DNA from: an uncultured Flavobacteriales bacterium
GTDB taxonomy: Bacteria; Bacteroidota; Bacteroidia; Flavobacteriales; Schleiferiaceae
Direction of reading: 5' to 3'
NCBI GenBank assembly: GCA_938084135.1
Contig: CALKDS010000001.1
Location: 1-64,000 of the forward strand
Length of the DNA: 64,000 bases
The first letter of the stretch is position 1. Each line of letters starts with the position of its first letter. The notes under the pieces are model-generated. The model did not search any database. It had not been told where the DNA came from and was given only the letters and a program-made list of their open reading frames with translations. Positions 33,553 through 43,391 of the stretch are shown piece after piece. The position numbers and the translations under genes were made by a program.

Positions 33553-36345
33553 TTATTCAATTATTATACTCCGGTTAAATATTTTACCATCTGAACTAAT
33601 TTGCATTTGATATACTCCAGGATCAAGTTGAGAAACATCAATTTTTTTTACTCGGTCAAATTCGTAATTATTGATTACACTTTGGATAAGAATTCTACCC
33701 AGCATATCGGTAATTTGAAAATTGGCCTCTCCAAAATTATTAAAATGTTGAAAATCAATCATTACAAAATCATTAGCTGGATTTGGATAAATATTTATTC
33801 CTTCCAACCTATCTTGATTTTCTATTTCTGAAAGAGTTACACTTGGTTGATTTAGCTTCAAATCCGTATAAATTCTATATTCACCCGGTGCTAAAGTCAA
33901 TGACATATACTTGTCGTTCACAATTAAAGAATCAGAACTAAAGTAATCATACCAAATCCCCACATGAGCAAAATTAGGAACAACATTTCGATGCCAAATA
34001 TCAAAATTACCTATAACGTTAGCATTCATGACTGAGTCATTCAGTATTAAACGCTTAGTCTTAGAAGTCAAACTATAATAGAAATCCTTGGTATTAAAGG
34101 TGGAAGGGTAATTTTTCCTAAGATTAATAAGAGAAGATGTTATATCATAAAGCCTTTTCCTCTGGGGAACCTGATGATAATTCCACAATGCAGGCTTATT
34201 ACAAATACGACAAGGGTTATTGATTGATATGTCATACCCTAATTCACTAAACATATACAGCATTTTTGGACCAGGGATAAGAAAGTTAAAAGCGCTGACC
34301 AACTCTGCACGTTGCAATCCCACATCGATATCCTGAACATTGTAGAGATTAGGCTGACTATTATTCCCAAATGTATTTACATCATACATAAGCCTCTCCT
34401 CGTCATGGCTCTCCATATATGAAATTAAATGTGGAGCATTCCAACCTCTATTTTTATAAACGGCATTTGAAAAATTCGAACTATTGGTATATCCCATTGC
34501 AGCTTGACGGTAATTATAAGTTGTATTTCCCCACAGCATCATTCCATAATCTGAAAGCAGTTTTTCTTCATTATTATCTCCCCAATGCTCGAGGATGACA
34601 AATAAATCTGGATTCACAGACCAAATGGTATCCGCCATTCTTTTCAAAAGAATTTGTCTCTGAATATCCCATCCTGAATTCGAGTTATTAGTGAAGCCCT
34701 TTGTGAAGTCAAAACGTATTCCATCTATGTTATACTCTTGAATCCAATAAGTATTTACTCTATCCATGAAATCTTGGGTAGAAATAGAGGTGTGATCAAA
34801 ATCATATCCCCAGCAATAAGGTGGGTGTGGACAATTGGAATTAAACCACGGGTTATCCGCTGATGGTTGATTTGCTGCTGCATCCCAGTACATTTTTACC
34901 AATGGACTTTGACCAAATGCATGATTAAAAACAAAATCCATAATTACTGCAATACCTTTGCTATGGCATGAGTCTATCAACTCTTTGTATTTCTCCGGAG
35001 TCCCATAATATTTATCTAATGCCATATGATATGATGGATTATATCCCCAACTCTCATTGTTTTCAAATTCATTATTTGGCATCAACTCAATAGCATTAAT
35101 CCCTAAGCGGACGAGATAGTCCAAAGTGTCGATAACCATTTGATAATTTCGATTAGAACCGCTAGCAAAGTCCCTTATTAACAATTCATATATGATCAAA
35201 TTAGATTTATCTGGAGCTTGGAAATTATTATTCTTCCATGCATATTTTTGCTTTCCAGGGTGAATAAGAGTACAATGACCTGTTGTTAATCCTGTAGGGT
35301 ATGGATGAGGATTTGGATAACTTGCATTAGGGATATTGGAGTCATTTGCTGGGTCTAGTATTAACTCTGAATACGGATCAGCCAATTTTATTTCACCATC
35401 AATCCAATATTGATAGGCATATCTAGTATTTGAAGATAGATTTAGCGTTAACCAAAACTTTTCACCATTTATTGATTTATTCATAAAACAGAGTGAATCG
35501 GGCAAAAAGTCATTGAAGTCTCCCAAAACATATACAAAAGATTTATTTGGAGCATTCAAAATCAAAGTAACTGTAGAATCGTTTATATAATTGATACCAT
35601 CATTTAAACCTGCAGGCGGATCAATATATGACACTGTTGGATTACTAAAATAAAAAGTACTATCTCTAACTGGTGCTTGACTCCCACCATTGTCAATAAG
35701 CAACTCTAACATATGATTACCTCCAGAAGAAACAATCAAATCATGATAAAAGTGATCAGAATTCAACATAGAATCTGAGGCTATTAAAACACCATTGTCA
35801 TAGAGAAAAAACATAGCATTTTCATTAGCTGCGCCATGTATTTCAATTGTATCTCCTGGATCTACAATTAAATATTCATCAGGAGTTATGAACCTTCCTA
35901 ACAAGCCTGCAGAAGAAGGATAAACGGGATAATAAATATCTGATCCATCTGAAGCTCTTCCCACATTATTTCCCGCTGCATCTCTAAAAACAAATGCGAG
36001 CTGCAAAACATTGGTGGTCAATAAAGGGAAACCATAAAAAGAAGGTATGTGATAATCAATCTGATGTCTATTATTTCCAATGTCAGTCATGAGGACTGAG
36101 GGAGTTGGTTGGCCCCAAACTCCCTGAACAAATTTCCAGTTAGTAGGAGATGAACTTGTTGAAGTTATAAGTCCTGCATGAGCATAAATCGGAGAAATTC
36201 CTGTAAGTGCGCCATTCCCTTTTGTCGCATCATAAACTATACTAATTGTATCCTGACTTGTCGGAAAAGGTGGATCAATTGAAAGTATTTGACCCTTGGA
36301 CTGAAGAGCCAATAACACTAAGATCGATACGATGAGCTTTTTCAT
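33553..36345 (-). CDS. Secreted GH13 alpha-amylase-family enzyme with type IX sorting domain
   Basis: A 930-residue exported glycoside hydrolase. Signal peptide 1-18; an Ig-like region; a CBM48-like domain (about 265-335, VYVLGDFNDF and YAYQYWIDGEIKLADPYSE); GH13 catalytic barrel (about 375-760) with DFVFNHAF, nucleophile Asp546 in IDGIRFDFTKG, acid Glu586 in VILEHWG and Asp648 in MESHDEERL. The last 80 residues (INIYPNPANDFVMIDF ... SSDGKIFNRSIIIE) are a type A C-terminal sorting domain, which directs cargo through the type IX system whose core genes lie at 50.6-56.2 kb. Alpha-glucan degradation is likely; exact specificity is not. Confidence 0.93.
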   Translation of the reverse strand: MKKLIVSILVLLALQSKGQILSIDPPFPTSQDTISIVYDATKGNGALTGISPIYAHAGLITSTSSSPTNWKFVQGVWGQPTPSVLMTDIGNNRHQIDYHIPSFYGFPLLTTNVLQLAFVFRDAAGNNVGRASDGSDIYYPVYPSSAGLLGRFITPDEYLIVDPGDTIEIHGAANENAMFFLYDNGVLIASDSMLNSDHFYHDLIVSSGGNHMLELLIDNGGSQAPVRDSTFYFSNPTVSYIDPPAGLNDGINYINDSTVTLILNAPNKSFVYVLGDFNDFLPDSLCFMNKSINGEKFWLTLNLSSNTRYAYQYWIDGEIKLADPYSELILDPANDSNIPNASYPNPHPYPTGLTTGHCTLIHPGKQKYAWKNNNFQAPDKSNLIIYELLIRDFASGSNRNYQMVIDTLDYLVRLGINAIELMPNNEFENNESWGYNPSYHMALDKYYGTPEKYKELIDSCHSKGIAVIMDFVFNHAFGQSPLVKMYWDAAANQPSADNPWFNSNCPHPPYCWGYDFDHTSISTQDFMDRVNTYWIQEYNIDGIRFDFTKGFTNNSNSGWDIQRQILLKRMADTIWSVNPDLFVILEHWGDNNEEKLLSDYGMMLWGNTTYNYRQAAMGYTNSSNFSNAVYKNRGWNAPHLISYMESHDEERLMYDVNTFGNNSQPNLYNVQDIDVGLQRAELVSAFNFLIPGPKMLYMFSELGYDISINNPCRICNKPALWNYHQVPQRKRLYDITSSLINLRKNYPSTFNTKDFYYSLTSKTKRLILNDSVMNANVIGNFDIWHRNVVPNFAHVGIWYDYFSSDSLIVNDKYMSLTLAPGEYRIYTDLKLNQPSVTLSEIENQDRLEGINIYPNPANDFVMIDFQHFNNFGEANFQITDMLGRILIQSVINNYEFDRVKKIDVSQLDPGVYQMQISSDGKIFNRSIIIE

Positions 36346-36481
36346 AAATAAATTAATTTGAACCTAGTCTAAAAATTAGAAGACTGGAATACAAAATTTA
36401 ATAGCGAGGACTAAATCTAGATAAAATTTGAGCAATGCATAAACCATGCACAATAATTTATTTTACCACAATTGAAAATTA

Positions 36482-37651
36482 TCAAATTTTCATCAAAAAA
36501 TTAAAACTAAAAGAGCTATTCCAATTTTCTAAATCTCTATCATAGTATGCGTCATAACCCAAGGAAAAGCCATTAAGTCCAAAACTCGACCCTGCAAAAC
36601 TTGATGATATTATGAAAAATCTCGATCTTTCCCTTTTTTCCACAGAAATATCTTCAGGGTTATAAGATTGATAAATACCCTGACCAAAAGGTGCCATCCA
36701 ATTTTTTCCAACCCATGACTTTACATTAAATTTCCAATCATTCCAATTTTTGGAGACAGAATGTAAATGTCCCGAACCAAAGACAATCTCTGAAAAAACA
36801 GATTTGGGATCAAAATACTGCATGTAAGAATAATTATATCTGGGTAATTTTAGTGAAATATGTTGCTCTCCCCTTTTAATTGGAATAATAGGACTGACAG
36901 ATGCCTGAAATGCGCTATGACCTCTATTACCACTAACTGAGGATTCATCAACATCAATTTGACCACCAACATGTCTATATAAAGCATAAAATTTCGCATC
37001 AAAATTATAAGCAATATCAAAATCACCAGTTTCTTTATTTAATTCATACTTTGATAAATCTCGATTTTTTGAAAGTATTAGATTTTGATTAATTCCCAAA
37101 ACAAAAGTTTCTTTAAACGGACTTGCAAATACTATTGCCTGATCCCAGTTTATCCATAAATCTGTTTTTTGCGAAATGTATTGAATCCCATATTCAAAAG
37201 GTTTGATATATGGAATTGCTGGATTGTATATAGGCTCTGGAAGGCTATGACCGGGATTACTTAGAGAACCAAATCTGATTTGACCAAATTTATAGTGATT
37301 TCCTAAAAATTGAACCAATGCAATATGAGGATATAATCGCAATCCACCTCCAAATTGCTGATTAAAAGCGGTGCCAATTTCTAAACGCCTATTATCTTTT
37401 AAATCGCTTTTCCAAAAAACATTCAATTGCAGTCCAAATTGAGTTCTTCCCTGCTCCATTGGGTGGAAGAATTCTGTATTTCGAAAATATCCCAAAGCAC
37501 GAATATCAATACTTTTTAAAGTATCAAGATCACGTTGATATCCATATTTCTGCATTTTCACAACCCCTGCTAAAGCAGTCTGCTGGGCCTGGACTGACAG
37601 AGTATTTATTAATAAGACAACAAATCCGAGGTGATATTCTTTTAGCCGCAT
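36482..37651 (-). CDS. Predicted outer-membrane protein, function unknown
   Basis: A 389-residue protein with a signal peptide (ending LSVQAQ, residue 23) and many amphipathic strands with alternating aromatic residues (for example TQFGLQLNVFWKSD, RLEIGTAFNQQFGGG, FNVKSWVGKNWMAPF), ending in SFSFNFLMKI. This suggests a 14-18 strand outer-membrane barrel. I recognise no family and see no plug or Cys. It lies 137 bases beyond the amylase start on the same strand, with a poor intergenic match to a promoter, so a link with the amylase is possible but not shown. Confidence 0.7.
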   Translation of the reverse strand: MRLKEYHLGFVVLLINTLSVQAQQTALAGVVKMQKYGYQRDLDTLKSIDIRALGYFRNTEFFHPMEQGRTQFGLQLNVFWKSDLKDNRRLEIGTAFNQQFGGGLRLYPHIALVQFLGNHYKFGQIRFGSLSNPGHSLPEPIYNPAIPYIKPFEYGIQYISQKTDLWINWDQAIVFASPFKETFVLGINQNLILSKNRDLSKYELNKETGDFDIAYNFDAKFYALYRHVGGQIDVDESSVSGNRGHSAFQASVSPIIPIKRGEQHISLKLPRYNYSYMQYFDPKSVFSEIVFGSGHLHSVSKNWNDWKFNVKSWVGKNWMAPFGQGIYQSYNPEDISVEKRERSRFFIISSSFAGSSFGLNGFSLGYDAYYDRDLENWNSSFSFNFLMKI

Positions 37652-37711
37652 TTAAACTTTATATAATTTGAATTCAAGTGCCTCTTCATGAATATTCTAG
37701 CAAGACGAAAT

Positions 37712-38929
37712 TCACTCAACAATTTTTATCCAAAGCTTACCCTTGTATTGTTTTTGTAAACCAGATACTTTTGCCTTTTCTGCTTCCTCAGCAGTCTCAA
37801 ATTTTAAGATATACATATAGTACATATTATTTTTCTTATCTCTGAACACATCGGTCGTAATGCCTTTTTTTTGCATCGCGTCTTTCATTCTAGATGAAAG
37901 GCTTGACGATCGATATATACCTGAAACTATATAATATCCTGGAGATCCTGCTACTATATTTTCAGCGTAATTATCCTCATAATATCCTGAAATAATGCCT
38001 TCATTTCTAATTATTTTCTCTTTAACAATAACTGGTTCTGGTAACTCAGTCTTCTCCGGTATTTGAACTTTAGTTGAATCCACCAGATTATCTACATCGA
38101 TATTATCATCTATTTTCACTAACTCCGAACTCTTTTCATTAACAGAATCCATTATTTTAATATCTGAATCAGGAATAATTATAGCCTTCAATGTATCCTG
38201 TGAAGCTTTCGATTCTCCTTTTGTTTTATATGAGGAAACCAGCCTTTTCATTCTAGAAGATGGTCTGTTGGGATCAAGATTTGACTCCCCACTTTTATCG
38301 AAGCGATACCCACTTAAGAATTCCGGATAATCTATTTGATCTAACTTCTCAATAGATACAAATTTCCATTTTCTATATAGACCTTTTCTCGAAAGAGACC
38401 AGCTATAAATCTGTGATAAAATACCAGTCGGTAGATCAATATATACTACGCCTGCCGCACTAGCGGCAGCAAACAATAAGTTCAAAATTGAAACTCCAAA
38501 GTCATTGCTAGCGATGGATATAGGTATCATAGCAACAGTTAAGGCAGCGAAAGATGTTGATACTATTCCAAATGTTGCATATGGCTCGAATTTACTTCCA
38601 TCATAACGCATTCGATACGTCAATTTATATGCTTTGTAATTTCCATTGTCTTCTGCTAACAAATAATTTATTCTAGGAGTCCATCTGCCTTGATACTTAA
38701 CTCTAGAGAATTTTGGCACAAGCAAACTCATTCCTCCAGGGGAATTTGAAAGAGTAACTTTTAACGGCGTTGGATAAAAATTTCCAGCCTCGTCGTAAAG
38801 GGAAAATATGGTCTTATTCTCATCTTTAGATTTTATATCAATCTTTTGATTTTGAGTATAAAAAACAGAGCTGCAAGAAGAAAAAAGAAAAAGAGGGAGA
38901 AACAGAAGAAAGTGAAGTCGAATTTTCAT
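37712..38929 (-). CDS. Lipoprotein with C-terminal SPOR-like domain
   Basis: A 405-residue lipoprotein: LLFLPLFLFSSCSSVFY gives Cys19 as the anchor. A middle part has a hydrophobic pair of segments (about 120-165), then a charged linker, then a C-terminal SPOR-like domain (about 325-405: SPGYYIVSGIYRSSSLSSRM, NMYYMYILKFETAEEAEKA, KLWIKIVE). SPOR domains bind denuded peptidoglycan glycans; the N-terminal part is not recognised. A perfect -7 box lies 5 bases before the ATG. Confidence 0.78.
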   Translation of the reverse strand: MKIRLHFLLFLPLFLFSSCSSVFYTQNQKIDIKSKDENKTIFSLYDEAGNFYPTPLKVTLSNSPGGMSLLVPKFSRVKYQGRWTPRINYLLAEDNGNYKAYKLTYRMRYDGSKFEPYATFGIVSTSFAALTVAMIPISIASNDFGVSILNLLFAAASAAGVVYIDLPTGILSQIYSWSLSRKGLYRKWKFVSIEKLDQIDYPEFLSGYRFDKSGESNLDPNRPSSRMKRLVSSYKTKGESKASQDTLKAIIIPDSDIKIMDSVNEKSSELVKIDDNIDVDNLVDSTKVQIPEKTELPEPVIVKEKIIRNEGIISGYYEDNYAENIVAGSPGYYIVSGIYRSSSLSSRMKDAMQKKGITTDVFRDKKNNMYYMYILKFETAEEAEKAKVSGLQKQYKGKLWIKIVE

Positions 38930-38934
38930 ATCCC

Positions 38935-38942
38935 CAAATATA
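38935..38942 (-). promoter_or_regulatory. -7 box of the SPOR lipoprotein gene, 5 bases from the ATG
   Basis: TATATTTG on the minus strand is a perfect TAnnTTTG match followed by GGGAT and the ATG at 38929. It lies just beyond the tRNA terminator. Confidence 0.5.
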
Positions 38943-38954
38943 GATTTTTATGCA

Positions 38955-38977
38955 CAAAAAAAGGCTGAAGCAGCCTT
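38955..38977 (-). terminator. Intrinsic terminator of tRNA-Leu
   Basis: On the minus strand a perfect 7-bp stem with a 3-base loop (AAGGCTG-CTT-CAGCCTT) begins 13 bases after the tRNA 3' end and is followed directly by a T-run. Confidence 0.8.
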
Positions 38978-38989
38978 CAACCTTTTTTG

Positions 38990-39075
38990 TGCCCGAGGCG
39001 GGAATCGAACCCGCACCTCCATCACTGAAGAAGGGATTTTAAGTCCCTCGTGTCTACCTATTTCACCACTCGGAC
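38990..39075 (-). tRNA. tRNA-Leu (anticodon UAA)
   Basis: An 86-base class II tRNA. The acceptor stem GTCCGAG pairs with CTCGGGC (one G-U pair) and is followed by discriminator A; no CCA is encoded. The anticodon loop CTTAAAA gives anticodon UAA, reading UUA (and UUG by wobble). The long variable arm expected for leucine tRNA and the T-arm GGTTCGATTCC are present. A -7 box lies just upstream and an intrinsic terminator just downstream, so it is a single-gene unit. Confidence 0.96.
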
Positions 39076-39085
39076 AATAAGGTTA

Positions 39086-39093
39086 CAAATGTA
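39086..39093 (-). promoter_or_regulatory. -7 box of tRNA-Leu
   Basis: TACATTTG on the minus strand is a perfect TAnnTTTG match, 10 bases before the mature tRNA 5' end. Confidence 0.5.
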
Positions 39094-39140
39094 CAACTCA
39101 TGAATCAATATTTTCGGAATTCACAGCATGTTTTTAGGAC

Positions 39141-39171
39141 AAAAAAATAGCCCCAAAATTGGGGCTATTAA
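39141..39171 (-). terminator. Intrinsic terminator of the small membrane protein gene
   Basis: On the minus strand an 11-bp stem (AATAGCCCCAA with TTGGGGCTATT) is followed by a run of seven or more T. It lies 22 bases after the stop at 39193. Confidence 0.85.
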
Positions 39172-39192
39172 TTCAATATTTGGAACTATCAC

Positions 39193-39615
39193 TTAAGCAT
39201 TGCTCTTCTCTCCTCTAGCATATGCCCATGCTATTGCTGCTCCAGATAAGACAGTAAAACCTATATAGATTGCAACATTAGTAAATGCTGCATCAGTTGC
39301 ATTAAATACCGAATATTGAGATGCCTCATTCAAGTTTTGAATACCAGCCAATAAAGCTCCTAACCAAATACCGTTAAGTGCTCCATCCTTAATCGTTCTA
39401 AATCCCATTTTATCCCAAATTATTACCTGTAACACAGTTTGCAAAAAGCCACCAGCGAATCCAGCCCATAGAACAGGTTCAGCGTAGTAAGCATCGGGGA
39501 AAGCTTCGTGTAAAGCAGCTGTTGTAGGATTGAACCAAAGTGGAACGACAACAACACCTGCCACTGCTGCAACAGATACATATCCAGCTACGAGGGGTAA
39601 AATATATTTATTCAT
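39193..39615 (-). CDS. Small integral membrane protein of unknown function
   Basis: A 140-residue protein with four hydrophobic segments (about 5-25, 47-67, 83-100, 113-133) and short loops; the first loop has NPTTAALHEAFPDAYYAEP. The overall look is like DUF1761-type small membrane proteins, but I do not claim the family. ATG 39613-39615 gives MNKYILPLVAGYVSV; the longer frame start lies in AT-rich leader. The gene stands alone between groEL and tRNA-Leu with strong terminators on both sides. Its codons look like those of highly expressed genes (many GCT/GCA Ala, GGA/GGT Gly), so it may be well expressed. Confidence 0.75.
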   Translation of the reverse strand: MNKYILPLVAGYVSVAAVAGVVVVPLWFNPTTAALHEAFPDAYYAEPVLWAGFAGGFLQTVLQVIIWDKMGFRTIKDGALNGIWLGALLAGIQNLNEASQYSVFNATDAAFTNVAIYIGFTVLSGAAIAWAYARGEKSNA

Positions 39616-39692
39616 ATTTAAGTGTTTAGGGTTAAGGTGATAAAAACTAAAAAATGAAATTAGCAAAATATTTTAAATTATTATAACCAATT

Positions 39693-39728
39693 AAAAACCC
39701 CAAGTCTGAGAAATCAGACTTGGGGTTT
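39693..39728 (-). terminator. Intrinsic terminator of groESL
   Basis: A 15-bp perfect stem (AAACCCCAAGTCTGA with TCAGACTTGGGGTTT) and a 4-base loop, followed on the minus strand by TTTTT. It lies 26 bases after the groEL stop. Confidence 0.88.
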
Positions 39729-39753
39729 AAAAAATCATATTAAAAAGAGGATC

Positions 39754-41415
<1,662 letters not shown>

Positions 41416-41426
41416 TTAAATATTCC

Positions 41427-41705
41427 TTAAAGAATCGCAAGAATATCAGATTCTCTCATTATCAAGTATTCTTCTCCTTCAAAACTAAATTCTGTCCCGG
41501 AGTATTTACCGTACAAAACTTCATCACCTACTTTCACCGTCATTGGCTCATCTTTTTTACCATTGCCTAAAGCCACAACACTTCCCTTTTGGGGCTTTTC
41601 TTGAGCTGTGTCCGGAATAATTATACCGGAAGCCGTTTTTGTCTCAGCAGCTGAGGGAGAAACTATTACTCTGTCAGCGAGAGGGGTTATATTCAAATTT
41701 GCCAT
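41427..41705 (-). CDS. groS: Co-chaperonin GroES (10 kDa)
   Basis: The 92-residue lid of the GroEL chamber. [40 protein letters not shown] covers the N-terminal strand and mobile loop, and [15 protein letters not shown] and [14 protein letters not shown] the conserved end. It is the first gene of the groESL unit. The 139-base region before it holds a sigma-54-type promoter and an inverted repeat, with no CIRCE element and no obvious TAnnTTTG box. Confidence 0.98.
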   Translation of the reverse strand: MANLNITPLADRVIVSPSAAETKTASGIIIPDTAQEKPQKGSVVALGNGKKDEPMTVKVGDEVLYGKYSGTEFSFEGEEYLIMRESDILAIL

Positions 41706-41767
41706 ATTGATGTTTTTAGTTTTTGAATTTTTTTAATTTATTGGTCGCTACAAGCCTTTTTGTTTAT

Positions 41768-41784
41768 TGCAGAACTCATGCCAA
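41768..41784 (-). promoter_or_regulatory. Candidate sigma-54 (-24/-12) promoter of groESL
   Basis: The minus strand reads TTGGCATGAGTTCTGCA, which matches the RpoN consensus YTGGCACGRNNNTTGCW at all but two positions and keeps exactly 10 bases between the invariant GG and GC. The predicted start would be near 41757, giving a leader of about 50 bases to groES. Confidence 0.6.
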
Positions 41785-41803
41785 CAAGCACAATCGGCGC
41801 TTC

Positions 41804-41822
41804 TAATGTCAGCTTGACATTA
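41804..41822. promoter_or_regulatory. Perfect inverted repeat upstream of the groESL promoter
   Basis: TAATGTCA-GCT-TGACATTA, an 8-bp perfect dyad with a 3-base spacer, lies about 20 bases upstream of the -24 element. No T-run follows on either strand, so an operator or activator site is more likely than a terminator, although secG ends only 23 bases away. Confidence 0.45.
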
Positions 41823-41844
41823 AAGAACTGACAAAAATTCAGTT

Positions 41845-42216
41845 TTATTCAGCGCTTTCAGGCATATCTATATCAGAAGGTTGAGAAATTGCAGGCTGCG
41901 ATGATGGTGTCATAGGGGATTGAAAAGTTGGAGCAGCATTATCAATTTCCTCATCTATTTGAGACTCTGGGCTCGATTGAATTTCAGAACTTGAATTAGT
42001 GATATTTACCAGAAGAACCAATACTAGCAGAGCAAGAGCCAAGGTCCAAGTAGATTTTTCTAAAAAGTCATTAGTTCGTCTCACTCCGCCAAGCATATTT
42101 CCCGAGTCACCGCCAAAAGCAGAGCTCAGCCCACCTCCCTTGGGGTTTTGAACTAGTACAACTAACATTAAGAGAACACTAATCACAATGATTAGTAACA
42201 TAAACAAAGTGGTCAT
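41845..42216 (-). CDS. secG: Preprotein translocase subunit SecG
   Basis: A small inner-membrane subunit that aids SecYEG export. The 123 residues show two membrane helices (about 3-22 and 57-75) with the conserved loop VLVQNPKGGGLSSAFGGDSGNMLGG between them. The acidic Ser/Pro-rich tail (about 80-123) is an extension often seen in Bacteroidota. It overlaps the upstream TPR-like gene by 4 bases and ends the miaB-to-secG operon. Confidence 0.95.
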   Translation of the reverse strand: MTTLFMLLIIVISVLLMLVVLVQNPKGGGLSSAFGGDSGNMLGGVRRTNDFLEKSTWTLALALLVLVLLVNITNSSSEIQSSPESQIDEEIDNAAPTFQSPMTPSSQPAISQPSDIDMPESAE

Positions 42217-43391
42217 TTTTTGTCAGATTGAAGATTACGCATTTCAGAAATACGGGCCGCAAAGATGCCACTTTTCTGCGGAACTTTCAATTTCAATATT
42301 TCATATGCCTGAATTGCCTTCATAAAAGCACCTTGATCATAATAGTGGTTTGCTAAAGTCTCTGTTACTAAACCGCTTACATTTGGAATTTTTAAAGTTA
42401 AATCCGATATGTTTTCATTCCTTTTAATAGAAGATATTTTTGGATTTAATTCTAAAAACTGCTCCAATATTTTTCTTTCTGTTGACCTCTCCCTTGAAGA
42501 TTCTGTGACAATTTTTGGACCATTGTTCTTCAATCCTTGCAAAAATTGAGCAAAAGGAGAAAGGTTCGTGAATTCTGAATGCTCACGGGATTTTAAAAAA
42601 ACTTTAGGTTTTTTGATTTTATCTTGAAAATTAAAATCTTCATCTAAATTATTTATTTTGATGTGCGGAGCTTTTTCATTGCTATTAACTAGAGTTTTTT
42701 TCTTTCTTACTATCGGAAGATCTGTTTTTTCTAATTTTTCTATATTTTCCTCAAGAACTATTTTTTTTACCTTTTTAACAGTTTCATTTTCTTTTCGATC
42801 CAAATCCTTTTTTCGATCTAAATCCTTTACTATGGGTAGTCCATCATTACCTTTTCTGTTGCGGCTTAGCTGTTCTTTAATAGCTCTGCTTCTTAAAATT
42901 TGAATCTTAACTTTATCCGGTAAAGTAGATAAGTCTAGCGACTCCATAGATGTCTTCTTTACTTTTACAATTTCTATTTTAGAAGTTGATGATTTGGTAT
43001 TTTTTTTAAATTCTTTAACACCTGAAATATGTTTTTCATCTGAATCTTCTTCGGGAATTTGGATCTCATTTTTACTTTCTATTTCCGACTGAATAAAGGT
43101 TCGATCTGATAATCTCTTTTTTACAGCTGCCATCTGAACCTCAATTGGAACCAATGATTCTTCAGCCCAGTCAAAAAGAGCAGAACGGTTCATTGTTGAA
43201 ACTGATGATCGATTCAATTGGGAGGGGAACTTGTAAGAGTCTTCCTGCTGTAAGCTCCGTAAATACAAAAAATGGAAAATAGGTGCATAAGGATATTGAT
43301 CTACTAATTGCCCTAAACTCAACGTAGATTCTTTTCCGAAGCTGGCTTTGCTTTTTAGTAGTAAATTAACCTGCTTTTTTTTCTCCCCCAT
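42213..43391 (-). CDS. Charged protein with TPR-like C-terminus, function unknown
   Basis: A 392-residue cytoplasmic protein. The N-terminal part (VDQYPYAPIFHFLYLRSLQQED) and the C-terminal part (ETLANHYYDQGAFMKAIQAYEILK ... KSGIFAARISEMR) look like single TPR-type helical pairs joined by a long Lys/Glu-rich linker (about 120-290). The linker has a short tandem repeat, KDLDRKKDLDRKE. No enzyme motif is seen. ATG at 43391 overlaps the lptE stop by one base (TGATG); upstream TTG and GTG starts are less likely. Position between lptE and secG is typical of Bacteroidota, but its role is not known. Confidence 0.75.
   Translation of the reverse strand: MGEKKKQVNLLLKSKASFGKESTLSLGQLVDQYPYAPIFHFLYLRSLQQEDSYKFPSQLNRSSVSTMNRSALFDWAEESLVPIEVQMAAVKKRLSDRTFIQSEIESKNEIQIPEEDSDEKHISGVKEFKKNTKSSTSKIEIVKVKKTSMESLDLSTLPDKVKIQILRSRAIKEQLSRNRKGNDGLPIVKDLDRKKDLDRKENETVKKVKKIVLEENIEKLEKTDLPIVRKKKTLVNSNEKAPHIKINNLDEDFNFQDKIKKPKVFLKSREHSEFTNLSPFAQFLQGLKNNGPKIVTESSRERSTERKILEQFLELNPKISSIKRNENISDLTLKIPNVSGLVTETLANHYYDQGAFMKAIQAYEILKLKVPQKSGIFAARISEMRNLQSDKK

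Noticed and set aside
38955-39171. Cluster of hairpins around tRNA-Leu as a possible riboswitch or small RNA
   Set aside because: Each hairpin is explained as an intrinsic terminator of a neighbouring gene, with T-runs on the proper strand.
42795-42832. Tandem repeat of about 18 bases encoding KDLDRK twice
   Set aside because: A single duplication in a low-complexity charged linker; not a CRISPR or regulatory repeat.
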